This document shows, piece after piece, positions 53,620 to 63,064 of a DNA stretch of 64,000 nt (position 1 is its first letter; every line of letters begins with the position of its first letter). The notes under the pieces are model-generated. The model ran no database searches, was not told where the DNA came from, and saw only the letters and a list, made by a program, of their open reading frames with translations. A program made the translations under genes and the position numbers. Origin of the DNA: JAQUOA01 sp037443785 (GTDB lineage: Bacteria > Bacteroidota > Ignavibacteria > UBA10030 > UBA8401); the NCBI GenBank assembly GCA_037443785.1, contig JBBINR010000005.1:65969-129968 (forward strand), written 5' to 3'.

Positions 53620-53760
53620 TCATTGAAGGTATCATCCTTCTAAGCACGTACCTCCCTCTTAGAAAAATCTAATCTCTTTTTGTGATATAGGAAGTTGCCT
53701 TTGTTGAGAGGCACAAGTACCTTGCTGGTGTTCTTATTTCATTATCCTATCGGAGGATCT

Positions 53761-56019
53761 ATGTGGTTTTTACGATCGAATCGAAAATGTAAGTCAGTGT
53801 TGCTCACTGCATCGATATTTTTCCTGCTGCCATTCTCATATAATTGTATCGATAAGCCGCTGACACCTAAAGCGCCTTCATGGGACACTCAGTTGACGAT
53901 CCCTCTTCTGGAAAGAACGTATCATTTCGCAGACCTCATTACAAAAGATTCTGCGCGTTTTGTTACGGTCAATAATGAGTTGGTCTATCGTCCGTCGAAA
54001 TTAGATAATAAGCCATCGCCGATCAAAATCCAAAGCTTGTCTCCTGTTTCAGCATTATTTAACAGGCAGTTGGGAATCATACCTCTTACCGCCGTTACGC
54101 TGCCAGGCCTCGATTTATCGTTTCAAGACTTAACAGGGCAATCTCCGCCGGCATTGCCGTGGCCCGGGCCTGAAATCTCGACAAATCAAAACAGAGAATT
54201 GATCAGTGACACTGCATCATACGATTATATTATTTACGAACAAGGTGCGATGACGATAACAGTCACCAATACATTTAATTTCGATGTGACATTTGCACCG
54301 GGTGGAATCCAATTAGTTGACACGACTGTTGTTCCTAACGTGATTCTTGGAACATTCACCATCGGCGCCATAGCACAAAATGGATCTGCACAATCGACCA
54401 TTTCTCTTGACCGGGAAAAAGTGGGTTCATTGCTGAGAATGAAATTTCAATTTCAAACGGTTAATATGACCGGTAAAACTATTAATGCAGGAAAAATCAG
54501 TGCCGCCATTTCAATTACAAAGGACGGTACGCCGGGAAGTAATCCGACATTGGCTGAATCAAAGATGAAATTGTTGAGCGCTTTTTATGTACCGGTAACT
54601 TCGATTCAAGATTCAGTGCATCAGATGGATAACGCTCCTGTTCCAGTGGCAATTAAAGATGCAGAGTTTACGTCCGGTGATTTTGATATCGTGATCAACA
54701 ATGCTATCCCCTTTGATGTCATCGTCGGATTTAATCTTCGAGAGTTTGTCAATAAAAATACAAATCAATCGTTCAAGTTAATCGATCAAGGAACAAAACT
54801 CCCGAGTGACTCTGTCACAATTGCGGGCGGACAAAATTATACGATGAATGTCCAGATGAAAGATTATAAACTTGAAGCGCGTCGTGCCAATGGCGGGACC
54901 GATACGTTGACAAGCGGTATCCATTTTTCTCTGAACATTAAAACCCTTGTTCAGTCCTCAACGAAGAAGGTTATCAAAAAAACAGATTCTGTATTGGTCG
55001 AAATTCGTCCTGAACAGATTGCCGGCGTTAATCAACCCTATGTGATTGACAAAGTGAATGGGAAAATTCCCCCGACCGATGTTAACATCAATCAAAGCGT
55101 ATCGGCGGGAATCGGATCGTCGACTGATAAATTCAGTGCAGACAGTATTAAATTTGACGGTGCACAAATTATCTTGAAAATTTTCACAAAGAGTTTATTT
55201 CCGACAGATTTAAAATTTGATGTCATTGGAATAAGCGATGGTGTTCTCGGACAAAAACTTTCGACGCCTGTCGGCACCGGAAAGAATTCCAGCCCCGATG
55301 GTGTAAGTTATCGGATTTTCCGCGGCGATACTGCGAAGATTATTTTCGATAAAGATCATGCAGATGCGAACGGGAAAACGATCGATCAATTTCTCAGCAG
55401 CTTTGTCAAGAACGGAAAATTTTCTTTTCCCGACAGTTTCCGCGTTACGGGGCTTGCACGGCTTGAACCGCAGGATGCCTACAATGCCGATAGTATCGGT
55501 TTTGTTCAGAATAACGACAGCGTTTTTACGTCGCTCGAATTTTCATTCCCGCTCAAGATTGGAATTATGAATGGTTCGTATAAAGATACGGCCTCTATAG
55601 CGGCAAACGTTTCTGATACTGCTCAAATTAATTTAATCAAAGAAGGAAAAGTCTATTTTGATGTGTTGAGCACGTTTCCTGTTGGCATCGATGTTCGTAC
55701 AAAACTTTTACAGGCAGATCCGTTGGATTCCACGAAAGCAAGCTCCAATGTCGTGTTGATTCTGGACACGTTGTCTATTGCAGGTGATGGTTCGCCGAAC
55801 AGATCGGGGGTTCAATCTTTCACGTTCATGACTCTCACAGGAGACCAAGCAGTAAAACTAAATCAAGCGAAGTTTACAGCAATGGATCTTCGTTTGGGCA
55901 CAGCATTGAATAACGGCAGCACTGCAGTTTCGTTCCGAAGAACTGACAGCATCGTCGTAAAGTCGTTTGCTAATATTAAATTTAACGTCGATCTCGATCG
56001 ACTCAATAATAAAAAATAA
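53761..56019 (+). CDS. Large exported lipoprotein, unknown function
   Basis: A 752-residue protein. GGAGG at 53752-53756 decides the ATG at 53761. The signal sequence runs to FSYNC (Cys about 29), a lipobox-like end, so a surface or periplasmic lipoprotein is likely. The rest is rich in Thr, Ser, Asp and beta-strand-like repeats (for example NAIPFDVIVGFNL, TKSLFPTDLKFDVIG, and similar segments separated by 100-150 residues), consistent with several beta-sandwich domains. No enzyme motif is seen. It is followed by a PorV-like gene after 25 bases and may pair with it. Confidence 0.7.
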   Translation: MWFLRSNRKCKSVLLTASIFFLLPFSYNCIDKPLTPKAPSWDTQLTIPLLERTYHFADLITKDSARFVTVNNELVYRPSKLDNKPSPIKIQSLSPVSALFNRQLGIIPLTAVTLPGLDLSFQDLTGQSPPALPWPGPEISTNQNRELISDTASYDYIIYEQGAMTITVTNTFNFDVTFAPGGIQLVDTTVVPNVILGTFTIGAIAQNGSAQSTISLDREKVGSLLRMKFQFQTVNMTGKTINAGKISAAISITKDGTPGSNPTLAESKMKLLSAFYVPVTSIQDSVHQMDNAPVPVAIKDAEFTSGDFDIVINNAIPFDVIVGFNLREFVNKNTNQSFKLIDQGTKLPSDSVTIAGGQNYTMNVQMKDYKLEARRANGGTDTLTSGIHFSLNIKTLVQSSTKKVIKKTDSVLVEIRPEQIAGVNQPYVIDKVNGKIPPTDVNINQSVSAGIGSSTDKFSADSIKFDGAQIILKIFTKSLFPTDLKFDVIGISDGVLGQKLSTPVGTGKNSSPDGVSYRIFRGDTAKIIFDKDHADANGKTIDQFLSSFVKNGKFSFPDSFRVTGLARLEPQDAYNADSIGFVQNNDSVFTSLEFSFPLKIGIMNGSYKDTASIAANVSDTAQINLIKEGKVYFDVLSTFPVGIDVRTKLLQADPLDSTKASSNVVLILDTLSIAGDGSPNRSGVQSFTFMTLTGDQAVKLNQAKFTAMDLRLGTALNNGSTAVSFRRTDSIVVKSFANIKFNVDLDRLNNKK

Positions 56020-56044
56020 CCACCCACCTAAGGGAGAAAAGCAC

Positions 56045-57466
56045 ATGAATACCATTTTACGTTCGTCGCTTGTTGTTATCCTGCTCAGTGTGGTTATAAG
56101 TACTGCACTGTTTGCGGGTGATAAATCTTCCGCCCGTCTTGTCGGAATGGGGCGCGCGTTTACGGCGTCATCGCGTGGACTTGATGCTGTTGGAGTCAAC
56201 CCTGCGAACTTGGCATTGAACGACCGTGATGCAACAGTAACGTTGAATCTGGTTCCAATTGGATTCAGTATTGGCAGCGACCTGTTCAACTATAAAATCT
56301 ATAACGATTTCTTCACAGGTGTTCCAGATCCAAATGATCCGAACAAACGTATTGGAAAATATCTTACTGATCAGGATAAGAAGGATATTCTGGGATTATT
56401 TCCGGCTGGAATTGCACGCACCCAGATGGATTTTGAAATCGCACCTCTCGGACTTTCATTCCAACTTGGAAATTTTGGCTTTGCGATTGTCCCTTCGATT
56501 CAAACAGCATTAAATATGGATCTTCCCGAAGGTTATATGAAACTCTTGCTCAATGGTTTTGAAGAAGGTGGCTCAACATATGATTTAAGCGGCACCTCTA
56601 TAAGTTCATCTGCCATTGCGGAAGTAAATTTTTCGACGGCTTATATGCTTCCGCTTCAGCTGCCTGGTGTCGAAGATATTTCTATTGGTGTTGGCGTAAA
56701 ATATCTTGTCGGGCTGGCATATTCAACAACGGAACGGTACAATTCGTCTATCCAGACGACTGATATTGTAACATATACGAATCCGAAAGATGGTTCTGTG
56801 TCAAAACTTCCGAGAGCAATCAATGCAAATTTTGATTTTATGCAGTTTGTTGCAATCGATACCGCCGATAATAAACCTGCCGGATCGGGTCTCGGTTTTG
56901 ATATTGGCGCTTCGGCGATGTTGTTCAATTCTGTCCGTGTGGCTGCCAGCGTTACTGATATCGGAAAAATAAAATGGGATAAAGCGACAAAAGCAATCGT
57001 TGGAAATTCGAATATTACGATGAAAGGAGCTGGTGATCAAGCGGGTCAAGATTCTCTTTCCAATGCTTTTAAGGGAAAAACTGTTGATACGACGGCAATT
57101 GAATACAGTCTTCCGACGGCAATTCACATTGGTGCAGAAATAAAAGTCGATGATATCATTGAGGCGTTACCGTTTCGTTGGATTGTTGCGGCCGATATTC
57201 ACCTTGGATTAAACAATGTTCCCGGTAATACGAAGATTCCGCAATTTGCCTTTGGAACAGAACTTGACCCATTAGCAGGATGGCTGCCGCTTCGAACGGG
57301 AATTTTAATCGGGGGCCGTGACAGATTCGCATGGTCTGCAGGATTTGGAATTCACCTTGCGAATACATTCGATATCGATTTTGCAACGCAAAGTATTGCC
57401 ATTCTGACCAATCCGGATAGTTTCCGTACGGGGTCAATTACGTTGGGAATGAGATTCAGGTTTTAA
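56045..57466 (+). CDS. PorV/DUF5723-like outer-membrane beta-barrel protein
   Basis: A 473-residue protein with a cleaved signal peptide (end near ALFAG) and the N-terminal pattern SARLVGMGRAFTASSRGLDAVGVNPANLAL, common to PorV/PorQ/FadL-like barrels of the Bacteroidota group. The final residues TGSITLGMRFRF end in Phe, as outer-membrane barrels do. AGGGAG eight bases upstream decides the ATG at 56045. It may carry hydrophobic or sorting functions with the preceding lipoprotein; neither is proven. Confidence 0.75.
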   Translation: MNTILRSSLVVILLSVVISTALFAGDKSSARLVGMGRAFTASSRGLDAVGVNPANLALNDRDATVTLNLVPIGFSIGSDLFNYKIYNDFFTGVPDPNDPNKRIGKYLTDQDKKDILGLFPAGIARTQMDFEIAPLGLSFQLGNFGFAIVPSIQTALNMDLPEGYMKLLLNGFEEGGSTYDLSGTSISSSAIAEVNFSTAYMLPLQLPGVEDISIGVGVKYLVGLAYSTTERYNSSIQTTDIVTYTNPKDGSVSKLPRAINANFDFMQFVAIDTADNKPAGSGLGFDIGASAMLFNSVRVAASVTDIGKIKWDKATKAIVGNSNITMKGAGDQAGQDSLSNAFKGKTVDTTAIEYSLPTAIHIGAEIKVDDIIEALPFRWIVAADIHLGLNNVPGNTKIPQFAFGTELDPLAGWLPLRTGILIGGRDRFAWSAGFGIHLANTFDIDFATQSIAILTNPDSFRTGSITLGMRFRF

Positions 57467-57482
57467 GAAGGAGAAACTACTC

Positions 57483-57520
57483 AACCCTTCAACTGCCTGC
57501 CAGAGCAGTTGAAGGGTTTT
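57483..57520. terminator. Bidirectional terminator between the PorV-like gene and hslU
   Basis: A 14-bp stem, AACCCTTCAACTGC (57483-57496) with GCAGTTGAAGGGTT (57505-57518), loop CTGCCAGA, followed by a T tract on the plus strand. The genes on either side converge on it. Confidence 0.9.
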
Positions 57521-57525
57521 TTATT

Positions 57526-58917
57526 TTAAAGAATGTAGCGGCTTAAATCCTTATTCGTGACGATGGTGGAAAGTTTTTCTTCAACTTTTTCTTTCGAGAT
57601 AACGATTTTCTTTTTTGTGATTTTATCCGGAGCGTTGAACAGGATATCATCGAGGAGGGAAGTTAAAATTGTGTGCAACCGACGTGCACCGATATTTTCC
57701 ACTTCTTCATTTACCTGCGACGCGATTCGGGCAACTGCTTTAATCGCATCTTCTGAAAAAGAAATCTCAATATCTTCGGTTTTTAAAAGTTCTGTGTATT
57801 GTTTTAGCAGCGCATTTTGCGGCAGCGTCAGTATTTTTATAAAATCGTCCTCAGTTAAGCTTTTTAACTCGACACGGATTGGAAATCGTCCCTGCAATTC
57901 AGGAATAAGGTCGGATGGTTTTGCGACATGAAATGCCCCGGACGCAATAAATAAAATATGATCTGTTTTTATCGGCCCGTATTTTGTTGTGACTGTCGAA
58001 CCTTCAACAATAGGAAGAAGATCACGCTGAACTCCTTCACGGGATACATCAGGTCCGGCAGAATTGCTTCCACGATTGCCTGCAATCTTGTCCACTTCAT
58101 CAATAAAAACAATTCCAGAATTTTGGACACGATTTGTTGCCTCTTTAATGACGGCATCATGATCGATTAATTTTTGCGCTTCTTCCTGGATAAGAATTTT
58201 TTTTGCCTCTCCAACACTTACTTTTCTTTTTTTCGGTTTTTTCGGAAGCATTCCGCCCAGCATCTCCTGAATATTGACGCCCATCTCTTCAAGGTTAATT
58301 GGACCAAGCACCTGCATTGAAGGGAAATTATCAGAAAGTGTATCAATCTCGATCATCCGTTCATCCATTTCACCCTTTTTAATTTTTTCTCGGAACCGTT
58401 CTCTTGTTTTTTCATTGAGATCTGGGTCAGGTGAAGATGAGTCCGCATTGAACCCCGGTGTTGGTTTTACAGACGGAATAAGAATATCTAAAATTCGCTC
58501 ATCGGCTTGATGAGCAGCTTTTTCTTCAACCGCAGAAGTTTTTTCAGAACGTACCATTGCCACGCCAAGTTCGGTCAAATCGCGGACGATTGACTCAACA
58601 TCTCTTCCAACGTATCCTACTTCGGTAAATTTTGATGCTTCAACTTTGATGAATGGAGCATTGGCAAGTTTTGCCAAGCGACGCGCGATTTCTGTTTTGC
58701 CGACTCCGGTAGGGCCGATCAGAATAATATTATTCGGCATGATATCTTCCCGCAGCTGATCGCTCACTTGAAGCCGTCTCCATCGATTTCGTAAAGCAAT
58801 TGCAACCGATTTTTTTGCATCATTTTGGCCAATAATATACTTATCGAGCTCTTGAACAATTTGCGTCGGCGTGAGTTCGTGAATTGTACTATCGTTACTT
58901 GAAATTTTTTTTGTCAT
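57526..58917 (-). CDS. hslU: ATP-dependent protease ATPase subunit HslU
   Basis: A 463-residue AAA+ unfoldase that feeds HslV. ELTPTQIVQELDKYIIGQNDAKKSVAIALRNRWRR opens the protein (hallmark IIGQNDAKK), Walker A is GPTGVGKTEIA near 65, VFIDEVDKI lies near 265 (Walker B), and the intermediate I-domain is at about 110-245. The C-terminus is LSRYIL, which must insert into HslV. I take the ATG at 58917 over the TTG at 58941. Same strand as hslV, 43 bases downstream. Confidence 0.96.
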   Translation of the reverse strand: MTKKISSNDSTIHELTPTQIVQELDKYIIGQNDAKKSVAIALRNRWRRLQVSDQLREDIMPNNIILIGPTGVGKTEIARRLAKLANAPFIKVEASKFTEVGYVGRDVESIVRDLTELGVAMVRSEKTSAVEEKAAHQADERILDILIPSVKPTPGFNADSSSPDPDLNEKTRERFREKIKKGEMDERMIEIDTLSDNFPSMQVLGPINLEEMGVNIQEMLGGMLPKKPKKRKVSVGEAKKILIQEEAQKLIDHDAVIKEATNRVQNSGIVFIDEVDKIAGNRGSNSAGPDVSREGVQRDLLPIVEGSTVTTKYGPIKTDHILFIASGAFHVAKPSDLIPELQGRFPIRVELKSLTEDDFIKILTLPQNALLKQYTELLKTEDIEISFSEDAIKAVARIASQVNEEVENIGARRLHTILTSLLDDILFNAPDKITKKKIVISKEKVEEKLSTIVTNKDLSRYIL

Positions 58918-58960
58918 AGTTATCTTGGAAAATAAAACCAATCGTCGGCGCCGAATGACC

Positions 58961-59500
58961 CTACAGTTCTAATATTGAAATATTGGCGTTGGTGTAGATG
59001 CAAATTTCGGAAGCCGTTTTAAGACTTTCTTCCACAATTTCTTTTGCAGAAAAATTGGTGTGTTTGACAAGCATTCGCGCTGCGGCAAGAGCATAACTTC
59101 CTCCTGACCCGATCGCAATAATTCCATCATCGGGAACGACAACATCTCCGGTTCCCGAGATAACAAACGTACTGTCTTTCGCCAAGACGCCGATCATTGC
59201 TTCGAGACGGCGAAGATATTTATCCATCCGCCAGTCTTTTGCAAGCGCAACGGCAGATCGTTCCACATTTCCTTGATACATCTGCAGTTTTTCTTCAAAT
59301 CGTTCCATCAATGTAAAGGCATCGGCAGAAGCACCGGCAAATCCGACGAGCACTGTGCCATTGTAAAGCGAATGGACTTTTTTTGTGTGATGTTTCATCA
59401 CGATATTACCGAGCGTTACCTGGCCGTCGCTGCCAATTGCTGATTTTCCGTTGCGTGTAAGGCCGATAATAGTGGTTGAGTGAATTGTTGGTTTGTCCAT
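58961..59500 (-). CDS. hslV: ATP-dependent protease peptidase subunit HslV
   Basis: A 179-residue N-terminal nucleophile threonine peptidase that forms a double hexameric chamber. The catalytic Thr is in HSTTIIGLTRNGKSAIGSDGQVTLG: removal of the first eight residues would expose Thr9-Thr10, so processing of a short propeptide is predicted rather than simple Met removal. The remainder has the usual FAGASADAFTL and YALAAARML segments. Lies between rpoN and hslU. Confidence 0.95.
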   Translation of the reverse strand: MDKPTIHSTTIIGLTRNGKSAIGSDGQVTLGNIVMKHHTKKVHSLYNGTVLVGFAGASADAFTLMERFEEKLQMYQGNVERSAVALAKDWRMDKYLRRLEAMIGVLAKDSTFVISGTGDVVVPDDGIIAIGSGGSYALAAARMLVKHTNFSAKEIVEESLKTASEICIYTNANISILEL

Positions 59501-59509
59501 AATTTTCTG

Positions 59510-60955
59510 CTAAATAGTACGTCGGAGGCGGGCGACAGGAATCATCATCGACTCGCGGTATTTTGCAACAGTGCGCCGTGCAATGTTGTACCCTTTATCT
59601 TTAAGAATCGTGGCAATCTCTTCATCGCTGAGTGGTTTTGATTTGTCTTCTGATAAGAGAATTTCCTTAATTCGTTCTTTTACTTCTTTATTTGAAACAT
59701 CCTCGCCGCTTTGTGTGCTGATTCCTTCGCTAAAGAAATGGCGAAGCTCAAAAACGCCAAAATCAGTCTGCACATATTTTCCGTTGACGACACGGCTGAT
59801 GGTCGATATATCCATACGGATAATTTCGGCGATATCTTTATAAATAAGCGGTTTCAATCCTTCACCGACGTCAAAAAAATCTCTCTGTTTATCCACGATT
59901 GCGTGCATGACTTTCAGCATGGTTTCACGTCGCTGATAGATTGATGCGATAAACCATTTTGCCGCATCAAACTTTTGTTTTAAAAATTGTTTTGTATCGG
60001 TGCCGACATTTTTGTTCCGACGCGACATCAATTCCTTATAATTCCTGTTGATCCTCAGCGGCGGGATATTCTTATCGTTGAGTTGAATGATAAAATTATC
60101 TTCATCTTTTGTTACGATGAAATCAGGCGTCAGATAATTCTCTTCCATGCTGATCGTCCCTTCACCCGGTTTTGGATTCAGGTGGAAGATCAGTTCAAGC
60201 ACATTTTTCACAGTATCTAACGGAATGTTCATCAGTTTCACGATCATTTCATAATGCTTTTTCGTGAAAAGATCAAAATGATCTCTGAGAAGTTTTCGTG
60301 CAAAATCAACAAGGTCGTCTTGTCCTTTGACAAATTCCAACTGTACGAGTAAGCATTCCTGAAGCGTCCGCGATCCGATTCCAGGAGGTTCGAGCCGTTG
60401 GATGATCTTTAAAATCTCTTCGACCTGTTGAAGACTCAAATGCAGTTTGTTCGAGAGATTAATATCGTTTACAATAGATTCAAGATCGCGGTGAAGATAA
60501 CCATCCTCATCGATGTTGCCAATCAATTCTTCGGCAACGACCAAGCCCATATCTGTGACTTCAGCAAGCCGGAGTTGATCCACTAATTTTTCTGCAAGAG
60601 GCGTTGTTGCCGCAATGGGAAGTTCGTCTTGTTCTTCATCACTATTGTTATTGTTTGAGGATTCACTTTTCCGGGAAAACGTCTCATCGTCGTTCAAAAA
60701 ATCTTCGAACGAAAATTCCTCATCCTTTTTATCTTTTGCGGCATCAGTTTCCTCGGCAGTAGCGGGCAGCTCTTCATTCGGCTCTTGAACATCAATTTCG
60801 TCTTCAACGCCTTCTTCAAGAAGCGGATTCGCTTCAAGTTCCGTTTTAATCATTTGTTCAAGAGCAAGGGTTGGAAGCTGAAGCAGTTTTAGGTACTGAA
60901 TCTGCTGTGGTGTTAATTTTTGAAGCAGTCGTAATTGTTGGGATAGATGAAGCAT
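59510..60955 (-). CDS. rpoN: RNA polymerase sigma-54 factor
   Basis: A 481-residue sigma factor that needs AAA+ activators to open -24/-12 promoters. Region I is Gln/Leu-rich (LSQQLRLLQKLTPQQIQYLKLLQLP), followed by an acidic region II (50-110), the core-binding domain (about 120-300), a helix-turn-helix near 375 and the RpoN box ARRTVAKYRE near 465. It lies 2 bases after the DUF3109 gene and 9 before hslV. No -24/-12 promoter was identified with confidence in the window. Confidence 0.95.
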   Translation of the reverse strand: MLHLSQQLRLLQKLTPQQIQYLKLLQLPTLALEQMIKTELEANPLLEEGVEDEIDVQEPNEELPATAEETDAAKDKKDEEFSFEDFLNDDETFSRKSESSNNNNSDEEQDELPIAATTPLAEKLVDQLRLAEVTDMGLVVAEELIGNIDEDGYLHRDLESIVNDINLSNKLHLSLQQVEEILKIIQRLEPPGIGSRTLQECLLVQLEFVKGQDDLVDFARKLLRDHFDLFTKKHYEMIVKLMNIPLDTVKNVLELIFHLNPKPGEGTISMEENYLTPDFIVTKDEDNFIIQLNDKNIPPLRINRNYKELMSRRNKNVGTDTKQFLKQKFDAAKWFIASIYQRRETMLKVMHAIVDKQRDFFDVGEGLKPLIYKDIAEIIRMDISTISRVVNGKYVQTDFGVFELRHFFSEGISTQSGEDVSNKEVKERIKEILLSEDKSKPLSDEEIATILKDKGYNIARRTVAKYRESMMIPVARLRRTI

Positions 60956-60957
60956 AG

Positions 60958-61521
60958 TTATAGCAATAATTCTTTATCGATCTCGTGCTTTAGTTTTTCA
61001 TTCCATTCGGCGCCGAAAGCGCGAATGAGTGCTTCTTTCGCAAATTCGTGAACAGGGATATTTTCCCTCCCGCCTTTTTCAAGAGCCGGTTCGCATTCGC
61101 TGAAATATTCGTAATGAATTTCCGGAACTTCTTTGCTGATTCGAATCGGGAAAAGATGACAGGAAATCGGTTTCCGGAATGAGACTTTTCCGTCAAAAAA
61201 AGCTCTTTCAATTGCGCATTTTGCAATACCTGAATCGTAATAAACAAAGACACAAGCTTTTCCATCAATACATTGCGTTGCAAAATTTCCCGCAAATCCG
61301 TCGATAAGCCCATGTTGTTCAATTGTCTGACGATGTTCTTCCGGAAGCATCTCTTTAATAACCGGGAAAACGTTTTTTATTTCTTGGACTTCCTCGTCAC
61401 GCAATGGTGCTCCTCGTCCGCCTGGAAATGTGCAACATGCCCCTTTGCAGGCAAGGATATCGCACGCAAATTTCGTGGTTGCGACCGATTCGTGAATGTA
61501 CATGTCATTAATTGAAATCAT
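60958..61521 (-). CDS. DUF3109-family cysteine-cluster protein
   Basis: A 187-residue cytoplasmic protein. The N-terminal CDILACKGACC cysteine run (near 20-30), CIDGKACVFVYYDSGIAKCAIERAF in the middle and ISCHLFPIRI (near 135) match the DUF3109/YkgJ-like metal-binding pattern, probably binding zinc or an iron-sulfur cluster. I choose the ATG at 61521; the upstream in-frame TTG at 61539 lacks support. Its function is not established. Confidence 0.8.
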   Translation of the reverse strand: MISINDMYIHESVATTKFACDILACKGACCTFPGGRGAPLRDEEVQEIKNVFPVIKEMLPEEHRQTIEQHGLIDGFAGNFATQCIDGKACVFVYYDSGIAKCAIERAFFDGKVSFRKPISCHLFPIRISKEVPEIHYEYFSECEPALEKGGRENIPVHEFAKEALIRAFGAEWNEKLKHEIDKELLL

Positions 61522-61601
61522 TTCATATTCAAAATACAATTTTTTTGCGGAAGGAGAAAGGACAATTCGCAGAAAACATCTTCTGTGCGTAATAAGGTCG
61601 C

Positions 61602-62717
61602 TTATTGCTGTCGGATAAAATACTTTCCTGGCAATTGTTTCGCAAGCGATTTAAATTCGAGGCTAAGAAGAGTTACCAATGTGTCTGAAGGAGTGTACAT
61701 CGATTGTTCGGAAATCACATCGATATGCATCGGTGTTTCCGTTAAAAGGTCGAATATTTTTTGTTCAAAGATGGTAAGATTAGGAAGTTCAGGTTTACCC
61801 ATTGGATTTTTTAGAATTGGGCGAAGAGATATTTCAAGCTCGTCAAAAATATCTTCGATAGATTGCACAAGTTTTGCCTGTCCGTTTTTGATCAACGAAT
61901 TTGTTCCGGTACTTTTTTTCTCTCCAATATTTCCCGGGATGCAGAACAATTCCCTGTTTTGGTCGAGTGTTGTTGTTGCAGTAATCATTGCCCCGCCGCC
62001 AAGTTCTGATTCGACAATCAGCGTACCGAGCGACATTCCGCTGATAATTCTGTTCCGTCGCGGGAAATTTCCCGGATCGGGTTTTGTTCCCATATAAAAT
62101 TCCGACACAATAGCGCCGTTTCCATTTTCTTCGATCTGTTCTACAAGCTTTTTATTCTCTGCAGGATAGATGTGATCGATACTGCTTCCGATCACCGCAA
62201 TTGTTCTGCCGCCGGATTTCAACGCCGACGTATGTGCGGCGGTATCAATCCCCCTTGCTAATCCGCTGATGATGCAAATTCCTTTGGCAGTAAGTTCCTG
62301 AGCAAAACGTTCTGCACTGATTTTTCCGTAGGGAGTAGGATGACGAGTTCCCACAATTGCAACGGCATAACGGTCTTCTTTTTGAATCGAACCGCGTACA
62401 AATAGCAATGCCGGCGGGTCATAAATTTTTTTGAGAAGGTCGGGGTATTGTTCATCCCACACCGTGACAATCTTCCCATTGATTTTATTCAATCGCGATA
62501 ACTGGTCGTCGACAAATCCATTGTCCGGTTGATAATGGGCAATAAGTGATGCAAGTTTTTTATCGATTCCCTCGACGCGAATAAGCTCTTTGGCATTGGC
62601 GTGCAGAACGTTTGCCGGAGTCGTGAAATGAGAAACTAAATTTCGGAGTCGATTCGTTCCGATTCCTGGAATTGATGCGAGATGCAGCAAGTCGTGGATA
62701 TTGATCTTCGTGGGCAT
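61602..62717 (-). CDS. dprA: DNA processing protein DprA
   Basis: A 371-residue single-stranded DNA-binding protein that loads RecA during natural transformation. The N-terminal helix-hairpin-helix-like region (IPGIGTNRLRNLVSHF) is followed by the Rossmann core with IVGTRHPTPYGKISAERF (near 115), ISGLARGIDTAAHTSAL (near 155) and GSSIDHIYP (near 180), then a winged-helix C-terminus (about 310-371). Its ATG overlaps the last base of the EutN-like gene stop. Confidence 0.93.
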   Translation of the reverse strand: MPTKINIHDLLHLASIPGIGTNRLRNLVSHFTTPANVLHANAKELIRVEGIDKKLASLIAHYQPDNGFVDDQLSRLNKINGKIVTVWDEQYPDLLKKIYDPPALLFVRGSIQKEDRYAVAIVGTRHPTPYGKISAERFAQELTAKGICIISGLARGIDTAAHTSALKSGGRTIAVIGSSIDHIYPAENKKLVEQIEENGNGAIVSEFYMGTKPDPGNFPRRNRIISGMSLGTLIVESELGGGAMITATTTLDQNRELFCIPGNIGEKKSTGTNSLIKNGQAKLVQSIEDIFDELEISLRPILKNPMGKPELPNLTIFEQKIFDLLTETPMHIDVISEQSMYTPSDTLVTLLSLEFKSLAKQLPGKYFIRQQ

Positions 62718-62995
62718 TACGATTTGAATTGAATGTCCACACCGTCAACTACGGCAACAATAACAGTGTGAACGGGAATATCTTTCCGTTTCAATATTTG
62801 CTGTGCGCCGGCGCCTTCTTGGATAATCAAGACCATATCACCGATGCCGGCATCGACGGTATCTATTGCGACAACATCCTTGCCGATGGGCGAGCCGTCG
62901 GCATCGATTGGTTGAACAAGAAGGAGCTTGTGTTCTTTCAGTGTTACATTTTTTTGAGTTGAGACAACTGAACCCGTGACTTTGCAGAGAACCAT
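62717..62995 (-). CDS. EutN/CcmL-type microcompartment vertex protein
   Basis: A 92-residue protein of the BMC-P (pentamer) family: VLCKVTGSVVSTQKNVTLKEHKLLLVQPID at the N-terminus, DVVAIDTVDAGIGDMVLIIQEGAGAQ in the middle and VVAVVDGVDI at the end (short hallmarks GSVVST, DAGIGDMVLI, AIVAVVD-like). Members cap the vertices of bacterial microcompartments. No shell hexamer (BMC-H) or core enzyme gene is in the window. It overlaps dprA by one base and is 69 bases downstream of the mutase gene. Confidence 0.88.
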   Translation of the reverse strand: MVLCKVTGSVVSTQKNVTLKEHKLLLVQPIDADGSPIGKDVVAIDTVDAGIGDMVLIIQEGAGAQQILKRKDIPVHTVIVAVVDGVDIQFKS

Positions 62996-63064
62996 GTGAA
63001 GAATCCAAATTAGGGGGTCAAAATTTTTACCAATATGAAATAATAATGTTCAAAACACAACCGC

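Noticed and set aside
61585..62097. 170-codon plus-strand ORF
   Set aside because: It is antisense to dprA, which has complete family motifs.
62717..62995. A bacterial microcompartment operon
   Set aside because: No BMC-H or BMC-T shell protein, aldehyde dehydrogenase or signature enzyme lies nearby; only the single pentamer gene is seen.
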